Positions 39,820-50,944 of a stretch of 64,000 nt of DNA are shown piece after piece. Numbering within the stretch: the first letter of the stretch is position 1; the number at the start of each line of letters is the position of its first letter. The stretch is from Achromobacter anxifer (GTDB lineage Bacteria; Pseudomonadota; Gammaproteobacteria; Burkholderiales; Burkholderiaceae_B), in contig NZ_CAHLAR010000008.1 in assembly GCF_903652925.1 (NCBI RefSeq), positions 240,358 through 304,357 of the forward strand. The letters are read 5' to 3'. The notes under the pieces are model-generated. The model was given only the letters and a program-made list of their open reading frames with translations. It searched no databases and was not told the DNA's origin. The position numbers and the translations under genes were made by a program.

Positions 39820-39995
39820 GACGGGATAGGTGCCTGAAACGTGAAATCGTGTGAAAAAACGTGAAAGCGCGTCGGAGTATACGGGGTGACAGTGCAACAC
39901 TACGGTCATAATCCGCAGGCATCGTATCGGCCTGGAAACCCTTTAAATTCGGGGCTTTGCGCGTTTTCGACATGCGTGGGGCCCTTGCCTTGCCG

Positions 39996-41201
39996 ATGCC
40001 TTCCTTCCGATACGAAGCCACCGACGCGTTGGGCAAGATCGTGCGCGGCACGATCGACGCCGACAGCGAACGCGGCGCCCGCAACCAGCTGCGCGGCCGC
40101 GGCCTGCTGCCGCTGTCCACCTCGCTGGCGGCGCGCGCCGAAGGACTCGGCGCCGCGCTGCGCACGCGCCTGTCGGATGCAGACCTGGCCTGGCTGACTC
40201 GTCAGCTGGCCAGCCTGCTGGCTGCCAGCCTGCCGCTGGACGCGGCCTTGAGCGCCACGCTGGAACAAGCCGAGAAAAAGCACATCGCCGCGACGCTGGG
40301 CAGCGTGCGCGACGACGTGCGCGCCGGCCACAAGCTGTCCGCCGCGCTGGCCGCGCGGCCGCGCGATTTCCCGGAGATCTACCGCGCGCTGATTGGCGCC
40401 GGCGAGGAGTCCGGCGACCTGGCGCAAGTGATGGAGAAGCTGGCCGACTACATCGAGGAGCGCAACGCCTTGCGCAGCAAGGTGCTGACGGCATTCATCT
40501 ATCCCGCAGTCGTGGCCTGCGTGTCGGTAATCATCGTGATCTTCCTGCTGGGCTATGTGGTGCCGCAGGTGGTGTCCGCATTCAGCCAGGCCAAGCAGGA
40601 ACTGCCGATGCTGACGCGGATCATGCTGGCCTTGTCGGACTATGTGCGCGAGTGGGGCCTGGTCACCGGCGTGGCGCTGGCGCTGGCGATCGCACTGTGG
40701 CGCTACGCGCTGCGCGCGCCGGCCGCAAGGCGCGCCTGGCATGCGCGCGTGCTGCGGCTGCCGCTGGCGGGACGCTTCGTGCTGGGCGTGAACGCGGCGC
40801 GCTTCGCTTCCACGCTGGCGATTCTCTCAGGCAGCGGCGTGGCCCTGCTGACGGCGCTGGAAGCGGCGCGGCGCACGCTGGGCAACGACGTGCTGCGCCA
40901 GGCGGTGGACGAAGCCTCCGCCCGCGTGCGCGAAGGCGCATCGCTGTCGGCCTCGCTGGGCGCACAAAAGGTATTCCCGTCGCTGCTGGTGCACCTGATC
41001 GCCAGCGGCGAAAAAACCGGCCGCCTGCCCGAACTGCTGGACCGCGGCGCGCAGAACCTGTCGCGCGACCTGGAACGGCGCGCCATGGCCATGACCGCGC
41101 TGCTGGAGCCGGCGCTGATACTACTGATGGGTGGGTTCGTGCTGCTGATCGTGCTAGCGGTGATGAGCCCGATCCTGGAGATGAATCAGCTGATTCGATA
41201 G
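39996..41201 (+). CDS. gspF: Type II secretion inner-membrane platform protein GspF
   Basis: A 401-residue polytopic protein, matching GspF length. It starts MPSFRYEATDALGKIVRGTID, the family beginning; upstream ATG at 39957 would add unrelated residues. Two GspF repeats are visible, each with a LASLLAASLPLDAAL / LAILSGSGVALLTALE type element and hydrophobic helices near 170, 220 and 375. It is divergent from gspD over a 176-bp intergenic region and stands alone. Confidence 0.94.
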   Translation: MPSFRYEATDALGKIVRGTIDADSERGARNQLRGRGLLPLSTSLAARAEGLGAALRTRLSDADLAWLTRQLASLLAASLPLDAALSATLEQAEKKHIAATLGSVRDDVRAGHKLSAALAARPRDFPEIYRALIGAGEESGDLAQVMEKLADYIEERNALRSKVLTAFIYPAVVACVSVIIVIFLLGYVVPQVVSAFSQAKQELPMLTRIMLALSDYVREWGLVTGVALALAIALWRYALRAPAARRAWHARVLRLPLAGRFVLGVNAARFASTLAILSGSGVALLTALEAARRTLGNDVLRQAVDEASARVREGASLSASLGAQKVFPSLLVHLIASGEKTGRLPELLDRGAQNLSRDLERRAMAMTALLEPALILLMGGFVLLIVLAVMSPILEMNQLIR

Positions 41202-41206
41202 AGAGG

Positions 41207-41405
41207 GCTGCTCCGCCTTGGGACGGCCCGGCGGAGAAATGGACCCCCACGCGGCGCGCACTTCGTGCGCTTGCTGCCCCCCGAGGGGGCTGCCCGCCTT
41301 GGGGCGGCCCGGCGGCGGGCATGGACCCCCACGCGGCGCGCACTTCGTGCGCTTGCTGCCGCCCGCAGGGCCTGCCCCGTATCAGGGCGGCCCCGCGGCG
41401 GGAGT
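41207..41405. repeat. GC-rich 82-bp tandem repeat, about 2.4 copies
   Basis: Identical starts ATGGACCCCCACGCGGCGCG occur at 41239 and 41321, giving an 82-bp period; a partial unit precedes and a diverged one follows. Each unit contains two hairpins, GCGCAC-TTC-GTGCGC and CCCCC-GA-GGGGG-type. It fills the space between convergent gspF and glnB and may work as a bidirectional terminator or REP-like element. Confidence 0.85.
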
Positions 41406-41423
41406 AGATTCAACAGGCGCCGA

Positions 41424-43949
<2,526 letters not shown>

Positions 43950-44066
43950 CGGGTCTATCGCCAGGGATTTCAACGCCTGGATTATCTCACGGGGCCACCC
44001 GCGCCCCGCCGGCGGATCGGCCCCTGGCGCCCCCGCGCCAACTGAGGGATTCCGGATCGCGCCGGC

Positions 44067-44109
44067 CTAGGGCCTGTGCAAGGCTCGATTTAGCGTGAAC
44101 AGGCCCTAG
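44067..44109. repeat. Inverted repeat of a CTAGGGCCTGT element
   Basis: CTAGGGCCTGT and ACAGGCCCTAG are a perfect 11-bp inverted repeat with a 21-base loop, lying at the 3' end of the MscS gene whose stop codon (44106-44108) is inside the right arm. A third copy of the arm lies at 54293. Probably a transcription terminator derived from a dispersed repeat. Confidence 0.7.
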
Positions 44110-45455
44110 CGCGGCATCTTGGCGTCCGTCAGCCCGCGCTCGGCCGGCGCGGCCAGGCCCGGGCGGCCGCCCTCGACGGCCAGCGCGGCCTGCAGCGCGC
44201 CTTCGCGCAGATGCGTGCCCATCGCGCCGATATCGGCGCCGGACGGCTGCTGGTACAGGCGCAGGCCCAGTTCGGGCAGGATGGCCAGCAGATGGTCGAA
44301 GATGTCGCCCTGGATGCGTTCGTACTCCACCCAGGCGGTCACCGCGGTAAAGCAGTAGACCTCGACCGGAATGCCCTCGGACGTGGGCTCCATCATGCGC
44401 ACCATCATCGCCATGTCCTGGCGGACCTCGGGATTCTGCTTCAGGTAGGCCAGCGCATAGGCCCGCAAGGTGCCGATATTGGTCAGGCGGCGGCGGTTGG
44501 CCGGCACGCTGGCCAGCTCGCCCATGGTCTGGTTGGCCTGGGCGATGTCGTGGGTCTTGGCCTGCAGGTAGTCGTGCAGCAGGCGGAACCGCATCAGCCG
44601 CTGCGCTTCATCCTCGTTCAGGAAACGCACGCTGGCGGCGTCGATGCGGATCGTGCGCTTGATGCGCCGGCCGCCCGACTCGAACATGTGGCGGTAGTTG
44701 CGGTAGCTTTCCGAGAACAGCTTGTAGGTCGGCACCGTGGTGACGGTGTTGTCCCAGTTCTGCACCTTGACCGTGTGCAGGGCGATGTCCTTGACGAAGC
44801 CGTCGGCGTTGGACTGCGGCATCTCGATCCAGTCGCCGATGCGCAGCATGTCATTGCTGGTCAGCTGGGTGCTGGCCACCAGCGACAGCAGCGTGTCCTT
44901 GAATACCAGCAGCAGCACGGCCGACAGCGCGCCCAGGCCGGAGATCATCCAGAGCGGCGAACGGTCGATCAGGATGGAAAGCACCAAAACAGTGCATACC
45001 GCCATCAGGATCAGCTTGCCGATCTGGATGTAGCCCTTGATGGAACGGGTTTGCGCGCGCGTCGTGGCCGAATAGGTGTCCTGCCAGGCGCTCAGCACCC
45101 CGGAAAACGCCACGAACACGCAGATCCAGGCGCCGGCGTGCGCCAGCCTGCCGACGATGGTCACCGCCCGCTCGACGTGCGGCACCAGGCCTATGCCCAT
45201 CGACACCACCGCGAACGGCACGGCGTACCAGAGGTTCTGGTAGGCGCGGCGGCGCTGCAGGGCCTTGTCCCAGTCGCCGCGGCCGCTCAGCACCAGCACG
45301 CGGTGCGCCAGCAGCAGCACGACCCGCGCCACGACCCACTGGACGAACAGCGCCGTCAGGATCAGCGCGGCGATCCCGATCAGCGTCTGTGCCCAGGCCT
45401 CGCGCGGCAGATGGGTGTCCAATTGGGTGACCAGTTCTTCCCATTCCAGGGGCAT
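44106..45455 (-). CDS. MscS-family mechanosensitive ion channel
   Basis: A 449-residue inner-membrane protein of the YbdG/MscS type. Five hydrophobic segments lie in residues 20-185; the pore helix and beta domain follow ([23 protein letters not shown], then DWIEMPQ). The extra C-terminal region and a [14 protein letters not shown] insert match YbdG-like channels, not the short MscS. It releases solutes on hypo-osmotic shock. It is divergent from argH. Confidence 0.9.
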   Translation of the reverse strand: MPLEWEELVTQLDTHLPREAWAQTLIGIAALILTALFVQWVVARVVLLLAHRVLVLSGRGDWDKALQRRRAYQNLWYAVPFAVVSMGIGLVPHVERAVTIVGRLAHAGAWICVFVAFSGVLSAWQDTYSATTRAQTRSIKGYIQIGKLILMAVCTVLVLSILIDRSPLWMISGLGALSAVLLLVFKDTLLSLVASTQLTSNDMLRIGDWIEMPQSNADGFVKDIALHTVKVQNWDNTVTTVPTYKLFSESYRNYRHMFESGGRRIKRTIRIDAASVRFLNEDEAQRLMRFRLLHDYLQAKTHDIAQANQTMGELASVPANRRRLTNIGTLRAYALAYLKQNPEVRQDMAMMVRMMEPTSEGIPVEVYCFTAVTAWVEYERIQGDIFDHLLAILPELGLRLYQQPSGADIGAMGTHLREGALQAALAVEGGRPGLAAPAERGLTDAKMPR

Positions 45456-45565
45456 AGGCTCTATTCCTGCTCTAAGTTCTTGAAACTAATCCAGGATTAT
45501 CCGACAAAGGCCCTTCTGGATGGTTCTCTCCGCCCGCGGCCGGCGTCCGGCGCCGCGCCAGGCTT

Positions 45566-45571
45566 TATAAT
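45566..45571 (+). promoter_or_regulatory. Candidate -10 element just upstream of argH
   Basis: A perfect TATAAT ends 10 bases before the argH ATG and no ribosome-binding site is visible between. If used, the transcript would have almost no leader. No good -35 hexamer is seen at the right spacing. Confidence 0.3.
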
Positions 45572-45581
45572 CCCGCCCATC

Positions 45582-47000
45582 ATGGCAAACACTCCCTCCC
45601 CCGATCAAAACCAGTTCGCCAACAAGGCGCAGGCCTGGTCCGCCCGGTTCTCCGAACCGGTTTCCGAACTCGTCAAGCGCTATACGGCGTCCGTGGATTT
45701 CGACAAGCGCCTGGCGCGCTACGACATCCAGGGTTCGCTGGCGCACGCGGACATGCTGGCCGCCCAGGGCATCATCGGCGCCCAGGACCTGGCCGACATC
45801 CAGCGCGGCATGACGCAGATCCTGTCCGAAATCGACGCCGGCAGCTTCCAGTGGCTGCTCGACCTCGAAGACGTGCACCTGAACATCGAGAAGCGCCTGG
45901 TGGAACTGGTGGGCGACGCGGGCAAGCGCCTGCACACCGGCCGTTCGCGCAACGACCAGGTCGCCACCGACATCCGCCTGTGGCTGCGCGCCGAAATCGA
46001 CAACCTGCTGGACCTGCTGCGCCAGCTGCGCCGCGCCCTGGCCACGGTGGCGCTGGACAACGCCGGCACCATCATGCCCGGCTTCACTCACCTGCAAGTG
46101 GCCCAGCCCGTCACCTTCGGCCATCACCTGATGGCCTACGCCGAAATGTTCGGCCGCGACGCCGAGCGCCTGGCCGACTGCCGCCGCCGCGTCAACCGCC
46201 TGCCGCTGGGCGCCGCCGCCCTGGCCGGCACGTCCTACCCGATCGACCGCGAACGCGTCGCCAAGACCCTGGGCTTTGACGGCGTGTGCCGCAATTCGCT
46301 GGACGCCGTGTCCGACCGCGACTTCGCCATCGAATTCTGCGCCGCTGGCGCGCTGATCATGACGCACGTCTCGCGCCTGTCCGAAGAGCTGGTGCTCTGG
46401 ATGAGCCCGCGCGTGGGCTTCATCGACCTGGCCGACCGCTTCTGCACCGGCAGCTCGATCATGCCGCAGAAAAAGAACCCCGACGTGCCCGAGCTGGCCC
46501 GCGGCAAGACCGGCCGCGTCAACGGCCACCTGGTCGCCCTGCTGACCCTGATGAAGGGCCAGCCCCTGGCCTATAACAAGGACAACCAGGAAGACAAGGA
46601 AGGCCTGTTCGACACCGTCGACACCGTGCGCGACACGCTGACGATCTTCGCGGACATGGCCGGCGGCATCAAGGTCAAGGCCGACAACATGCGCGCCGCC
46701 GCCCTGCAAGGCTTCGCCACCGCCACCGACCTGGCCGACTACCTGGTCAAGCGCGGCGTGCCCTTCCGCGACGCCCACGAAGTGGTGGCCCACGCGGTCC
46801 GCGACTGCGAACAGCGCGGCTGCGACCTGGCCGACCTGTCGCTGGACGAACTCAAGGCCTACCACGCCAGCATCGGCGACGACGTGCACCAGGTACTGAC
46901 CCTGGAAGGCTCCGTCGCGGCCCGCAAGCACGTGGGCGGCACCGCCCCCGAGCGCGTGGCCGAGGAAGCCAAGCGCGTGCTGCAGGAAACGGCGGAATAA
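45582..47000 (+). CDS. argH: Argininosuccinate lyase
   Basis: A 472-residue fumarase/aspartase-superfamily enzyme that splits argininosuccinate into arginine and fumarate, the last arginine-synthesis step. The signature [15 protein letters not shown], the catalytic loop, and [19 protein letters not shown] are intact, as is [16 protein letters not shown]. Length matches the family. It is transcribed alone, with a strong terminator after it. Confidence 0.97.
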   Translation: MANTPSPDQNQFANKAQAWSARFSEPVSELVKRYTASVDFDKRLARYDIQGSLAHADMLAAQGIIGAQDLADIQRGMTQILSEIDAGSFQWLLDLEDVHLNIEKRLVELVGDAGKRLHTGRSRNDQVATDIRLWLRAEIDNLLDLLRQLRRALATVALDNAGTIMPGFTHLQVAQPVTFGHHLMAYAEMFGRDAERLADCRRRVNRLPLGAAALAGTSYPIDRERVAKTLGFDGVCRNSLDAVSDRDFAIEFCAAGALIMTHVSRLSEELVLWMSPRVGFIDLADRFCTGSSIMPQKKNPDVPELARGKTGRVNGHLVALLTLMKGQPLAYNKDNQEDKEGLFDTVDTVRDTLTIFADMAGGIKVKADNMRAAALQGFATATDLADYLVKRGVPFRDAHEVVAHAVRDCEQRGCDLADLSLDELKAYHASIGDDVHQVLTLEGSVAARKHVGGTAPERVAEEAKRVLQETAE

Positions 47001-47026
47001 AGCCGGAGTTCCTCTGATGCAAGACC

Positions 47027-47056
47027 ATCGGCCCCGAGAAATCGGGGCCGATTTTC
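47027..47056 (+). terminator. Rho-independent terminator after argH
   Basis: ATCGGCCCCGA and TCGGGGCCGAT form an 11-bp perfect stem with a GAAA loop followed by TTT CATT, 26 bases after the argH stop. It can also act for the convergent hicB. Confidence 0.88.
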
Positions 47057-47089
47057 ATTGGAGCGTGGGGCTGGCAGAAGCCGCCTGTC

Positions 47090-47509
47090 TCACGCGATCG
47101 AAACGTCCAGACGGCGGCCCAGCTGCCCAAGCGCGGATTCGACTTGCTCGATCCGGGATGCGTGCCGCACGTTCAGCAGGCGATCCACTTGCGGCATGTG
47201 CACGCCCATGCGCCGCGCCAACTCCGCCTTGCGCACGCCCTGAAGAATCATCTCGTTCGACAGAAAGACCTTGCTGGTGACCAAGGCCGGCAAGGTCACC
47301 GATGCCTGGCCCTTGGCAGGTTCAGACGGCATGGGAATCGGGCGGCGCGCCTCGAAGTAAATCTCCAACGCAGCCTCGAGCGCCTCTTCGGCGTTGACCG
47401 CCGCTTCCTCGGCGTCGTGCCCCACGGTGAGCGCTTCGGGAATATCGGGAAAGCGAACCAGCCAGGTGTCGTTGGTGTCGCGAGTCAGGGTATAGGGATA
47501 GGTCAGCAT
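47090..47509 (-). CDS. hicB: HicB-family antitoxin
   Basis: A 139-residue antitoxin. The N-terminal HicB fold (about 1-65) has YPYTLTRDTNDTWLVRFPDIPEALTVG and an EEALEAALEIYFE helix, and the C-terminal part (about 85-130) is a helix-turn-helix (LARRMGVHMPQVDRLL). It neutralises HicA and binds DNA to repress the operon. GGAGG sits just before the ATG. It follows hicA by 76 bases, in the usual toxin-first order. Confidence 0.92.
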   Translation of the reverse strand: MLTYPYTLTRDTNDTWLVRFPDIPEALTVGHDAEEAAVNAEEALEAALEIYFEARRPIPMPSEPAKGQASVTLPALVTSKVFLSNEMILQGVRKAELARRMGVHMPQVDRLLNVRHASRIEQVESALGQLGRRLDVSIA

Positions 47510-47585
47510 TCAGGCCTCCCGTTAGATGAATATGCCAGCCAGGAAATACCGGCATGACGCGCATCCGCGGCGCGGGATAGCAGCG

Positions 47586-47771
47586 TCATTTCAACCCAAG
47601 CTGCTTCTTGATTTCACTTTCCAGATGCTTGCCCATTTCCTTGGAGCCGTGATGGGGAAAGATCGTGGTTATGCCGTTCAAGGTAACGCGGTAATGGCTG
47701 CTTCCCGATTTGTGCGGTACGAACACTGCTCCTTGTCGTTCCAGCCACCTCTTGAATTCGCTGTATTTCAT
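47586..47771 (-). CDS. hicA: HicA-family mRNA interferase toxin
   Basis: A 61-residue double-stranded RNA-binding-like ribonuclease. The catalytic histidine lies in HKSGSSHYRV, and PHHGSKEMGKHL is the conserved C-terminal region. It cleaves mRNA during stress when HicB is degraded. First gene of the pair; its upstream region carries AT-rich repeats. Confidence 0.93.
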   Translation of the reverse strand: MKYSEFKRWLERQGAVFVPHKSGSSHYRVTLNGITTIFPHHGSKEMGKHLESEIKKQLGLK

Positions 47772-47797
47772 GACCGATGGTCACGGCCAGATCGAGC

Positions 47798-47837
47798 ATA
47801 AACAAAAATGTTGAATAAATAAACAAAAGTGTTTATT
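47798..47837. promoter_or_regulatory. Repeat operator upstream of hicAB
   Basis: ATAAACAAAAATGTT (47798-47812) and ATAAACAAAAGTGTT (47819-47833) are direct repeats one base apart in sequence and 21 bp (two helix turns) apart in position. AATAAAC/GTTTATT (47818-47837) also forms an inverted repeat. This AT-rich patch in a GC-rich region starts 27 bases upstream of hicA and probably binds HicB. Confidence 0.6.
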
Positions 47838-48087
47838 CGAGCCGCTATCCTCCCTGCCGTGAGCGTAGAGGGTGGCGTGATAACGCAGCGCCGGACTGCA
47901 TCTTTCTCAGACCAAGCGACGCGGCGATCGTCCCTGAACGATCTTCAGCGACTCCCCCAACATCTCCACCACCGCATCCACCTTAGGCAACAACTGCTTG
48001 CCCGGCGGCCTGATCCCGATCACCGCAAACGATTTCGGCGCGCACCGGCCGCCCCGCTTCGGGCAACCCCTGCCGCGCAGGCCATGC
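47838..48087. other. Intergenic stretch with a possible gene remnant
   Basis: No intact gene. On the minus strand the segment from about 48045 to 47907 encodes KSFAVIGIRPPGKQLLPKVD and on to VVEMLGESLKIVQG, which resembles the last ~45 residues of a LysR-type regulator. No start or DNA-binding region precedes it, so it may be a 3' relic. The rest shows nothing I can identify. Confidence 0.3.
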
Positions 48088-48897
48088 TCAACGCACGCCG
48101 GCCTGCGGCGCACAGGCCGGCGCGGCGCATGCCGCCGGCGCCTTGATCAGGAATTCCTTCAGGCTGGCCACATTGTTCTTCTTGAAGATGCGGTTCTTGT
48201 AGGTGACCACGGTGGTGGGCGACAAGCCCAGCTCGCGCCCGACTTCCTTGGCCGTATGCCCCTGGCGCAGCAGGTCCGCCACCTGGATCTCGCGCAGCGA
48301 CAGGCCGCTGCACCAGGACGGCGCGCGCGGCGCGTCCGTTTCCGCGCGGCACAGCTGGTGGTGGCGCCGCGCCAGCGCGATCAGCAGGGGCGCGCGCCCG
48401 CGCAGCAGTTCGGCCGCGTTCGGAGAATGCGTGCGCGAAAAGTACAGGTTCAGGTAGCTGGTGCCCTCGTCGCGGCAACCGATGAGCGAGATTTTGCTGG
48501 CGAAGCCCGGACGTTCGAACAGCAGGCGCCGGTATTCGTCGTCCGCGATGCGCTCGGGCGATGCCGTCTGCACCACCAGGTCCGGATGCTGGCCGGGCCG
48601 GCAGGCCATGTCGCGCAGCAGGCCGTAATTGGGGTCGCGCCGGTAGAACTCGTTGTCCACGAACACGTTGGTGGTCCATTCGATCAGGGACTGGTTCAGC
48701 AGGCTGGCCGCCGACGAATACTGCACCAGGCCCTCGTGGCCGTAGAACACGTGCGACACGTGGTCGGCGGCGACGGTTTCGCGCAGCGCCAGCAGCAGCG
48801 CGGCATGGAACATCGGACCGCCCAGGTCCATGACGGCGGACTCGGCCCAACGGTCCGGTCCCCCGCCCGCGGGCATAGGGTTGCTTGTCTCTTCCAT
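48088..48897 (-). CDS. LuxR-family transcriptional regulator
   Basis: A 269-residue regulator with a C-terminal LuxR/NarL helix-turn-helix (about 200-260: LSLREIQVADLLRQGHTAKEVGRELGLS and the TTVVTYKNRIFKK recognition part). The N-terminal ~190 residues are a possible sensor domain without a recognised response-regulator receiver. I start at MEETSNPMP (48897), with GGGGGA upstream; starts further up to 49062 would overrun the divergent promoter. It is divergent from the monooxygenase operon and is its probable regulator. Confidence 0.86.
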   Translation of the reverse strand: MEETSNPMPAGGGPDRWAESAVMDLGGPMFHAALLLALRETVAADHVSHVFYGHEGLVQYSSAASLLNQSLIEWTTNVFVDNEFYRRDPNYGLLRDMACRPGQHPDLVVQTASPERIADDEYRRLLFERPGFASKISLIGCRDEGTSYLNLYFSRTHSPNAAELLRGRAPLLIALARRHHQLCRAETDAPRAPSWCSGLSLREIQVADLLRQGHTAKEVGRELGLSPTTVVTYKNRIFKKNNVASLKEFLIKAPAACAAPACAPQAGVR

Positions 48898-49045
48898 GGT
48901 GTCGTTTTCCCCCGCTTGCGCGTGTTTTCCCGATTCTAAAGTCATCCTCCGCCGCCGCGGTGTCCTCTTCCGTGAGGACATGACGGGCTCGTGACGCGCT
49001 CCTAGAGTGGTGCCTGCAACAAACCACATCGAACTAGGGAAAACG

Positions 49046-50746
49046 ATGAAAGAGCTTCCCATCTACCCGTACATCCGGCCCGAGGAAATGGACCGTCCCC
49101 GCCGCGATCCGCACCCGGTAGCCGTCGTGGGGGCCGGATTGACCGGCCTGACGCTGGCCCTGGATCTGGTGCGGCGCGGCATCCCAGTAGTCGTGCTGGA
49201 CGACGACAACACCGTCGGCGTGCGCGGCCTGGCCTCGCGCGGCATGGTCTGGGCGCAGCGCACGCTGGACATCTTCGATCGCCTGGGAATGGCCGATGCC
49301 GTGGTCGGCAAGGGCGTGCGCTGGAACGTGGGCCGCGTGCTGTGCCGCGACATGGCGGTGGCCTCCTTCTCCTTGCAGGACCAGCCCGACATGCGCCACA
49401 ACGGCTTCGTCAACCTGCAGCAGTACTACCTGGAGGCCTTCCTGGTCGACGCGCTGATGCGCGAACCGCTGGCCGAGCTGCGCTGGCTGAACCGCGTCGC
49501 CGGAATCGAAACGCAGGCCAGCGGCCCCGCGACCCTGCAGGTGGAAACGCCCGACGGCGCCTACGCCTGCCGCGCGCAATGGGTGGTCGCCTGCGACGGC
49601 GCCAAGAGCGCGGTGCGCGGCATGATGGGCCTGAGCCCACGCGTGTACGACCAGACCGAGGACCGCTGGATCATCATCGACATCGTGCTGCGCGACACGA
49701 CCTGGCCGGAAGAACGCTGGACCTGGCTGGACGCCCGCAGCAACCACGGCCGCGCCGTCTGGCGCCACAAGATGGCCGACGACACCTGGCGCCTGGACTT
49801 CCAGCTGCGTCCGGACGAGGACCCGGCCGCGGCCGCCACCGACGCGGCCATGCGCCAGCGCGTCTGGGACCTGCTGGGCGAACGCGTGGAATTCGACATC
49901 GCCTGGCATGGCGTCTGGGCCTACCGCCACGAATGCCTGGACAGCCTGCGCCACGGCAACGTGCTGTTCGCGGGCGACTCGGCGCATCTGGTCGCGCCGT
50001 TCGGCGCGCGCGGCGGCAACGGCGGCATCCAGGACGCCGACAACCTGGGCTGGAAGCTGGCGCTGCTGCTGCAAGGCCGCGCGGGCGACGCCCTGCTCGA
50101 CAGCTACAGCCTGGAGCGCAAGCACGCGGCGATGGAGAACATCCGCCAGGCGCGCCGCTCCTCGCGCTTCGTCTATCCGGGCGCGGCCCGCTCCGCCGCG
50201 CTGTGGCGCGACGCCATCATCGCGCTGGCGCCACGGCACGAGGTCGCGGCCCGCATGATCAACACCGGCCGCCTGTGCATGCCCGCCGTCTACCCGGCGT
50301 CGGCGTTGGCGCGCGGCCCGCACGCGCTGGCCGGGCGCGCGCTGCCCAACGTGGTGCTGCGCCAGGCCGACGGCCTGACCCTGCATGGATTGCTCGGCCC
50401 GTGGTTCACCGTACTGGTGTTCGGCGACGCGCTGCCGGCCAGCGCGCAGGACGACGCCGGCCTCGTCCGCTGGGTCGCCGTCGGACCGCTGTGCGACGAG
50501 CGCGGACGCGCCGCCCTGGCGCATCAGCTCGGGCTGGCGCTGGACGGCCAGGCCTGGCTGCTGCGTCCCGACCAGCACGTCATGGCGGCCGCCACGCCCG
50601 AGACGAACGATCCCGCGGCCGTGCAGGCGTGGATCGCCGCGGCGCTGGATGCGGCGGGCGCCTGTTCCGAACCCCTGCCCGAGGCCCGCGGCCTCTACCG
50701 ATCGACCGGAGGCGCCAGCCATGCCGCTATCCCAGCAACAGCTTGA
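49046..50746 (+). CDS. FAD-dependent aromatic monooxygenase (MhpA/PheA-type)
   Basis: A 566-residue group A flavoprotein hydroxylase. Residues about 25-55 form the dinucleotide-binding GxGxxG region (VAVVGAGLTGLTLALDLV), the middle has the CDGAKSAVR motif, and GDSAHLVAPFGARGGNGGIQDADNLGWKLAL (about 310-340) is the second FAD-binding region. The last ~150 residues form the thioredoxin-like domain seen in phenol and 3-(3-hydroxyphenyl)propionate hydroxylases. It probably uses NAD(P)H and oxygen to hydroxylate an aromatic acid. It is first in the catabolic operon. Substrate is unknown. Confidence 0.88.
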   Translation: MKELPIYPYIRPEEMDRPRRDPHPVAVVGAGLTGLTLALDLVRRGIPVVVLDDDNTVGVRGLASRGMVWAQRTLDIFDRLGMADAVVGKGVRWNVGRVLCRDMAVASFSLQDQPDMRHNGFVNLQQYYLEAFLVDALMREPLAELRWLNRVAGIETQASGPATLQVETPDGAYACRAQWVVACDGAKSAVRGMMGLSPRVYDQTEDRWIIIDIVLRDTTWPEERWTWLDARSNHGRAVWRHKMADDTWRLDFQLRPDEDPAAAATDAAMRQRVWDLLGERVEFDIAWHGVWAYRHECLDSLRHGNVLFAGDSAHLVAPFGARGGNGGIQDADNLGWKLALLLQGRAGDALLDSYSLERKHAAMENIRQARRSSRFVYPGAARSAALWRDAIIALAPRHEVAARMINTGRLCMPAVYPASALARGPHALAGRALPNVVLRQADGLTLHGLLGPWFTVLVFGDALPASAQDDAGLVRWVAVGPLCDERGRAALAHQLGLALDGQAWLLRPDQHVMAAATPETNDPAAVQAWIAAALDAAGACSEPLPEARGLYRSTGGASHAAIPATA

Positions 50747-50927
50747 CGACCTGCTAGAGCGCCTCATCGCGCTGACCAACACGCCCGACCCCGAGGACCA
50801 GCGCGACAGCCTGGCCCGGCTGTCGCTGCTGCTCATCGAAGCCGTGGACGACGCCGCCCGGGTGCAGGCGGCGGTGGACGAAATCCTGGCGGTCCAGCCG
50901 GGCGCGCCCGCCCTGAACATTCCATGA
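50721..50927 (+). CDS. Small conserved protein (DUF2783-like)
   Basis: A 68-residue protein, mostly helical and leucine-rich (LDDLLERLIALTNTP, LARLSLLLIEAVDD). It overlaps the monooxygenase end by 26 bases. Small proteins of the DUF2783 kind are often encoded next to flavin monooxygenases; I propose this by similarity of length and pattern, not by a verified match. It may assist the flavoprotein. Confidence 0.6.
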   Translation: MPLSQQQLDDLLERLIALTNTPDPEDQRDSLARLSLLLIEAVDDAARVQAAVDEILAVQPGAPALNIP

Positions 50928-50944
50928 ACCAAGGAGACGGCGCC

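Noticed and set aside
37489-39837. A 782-codon plus-strand frame opposite gspD
   Set aside because: It is the antisense shadow of the secretin gene, with the same low-complexity composition and no recognisable domain.
41207-41405. The GC-rich repeat as a CRISPR array
   Set aside because: The units are directly adjacent with an 82-bp period and no unique spacers, and no cas genes are present.
45486-46931. A 481-codon minus-strand frame opposite argH
   Set aside because: It is a shadow of argininosuccinate lyase, which has all catalytic motifs on the plus strand.
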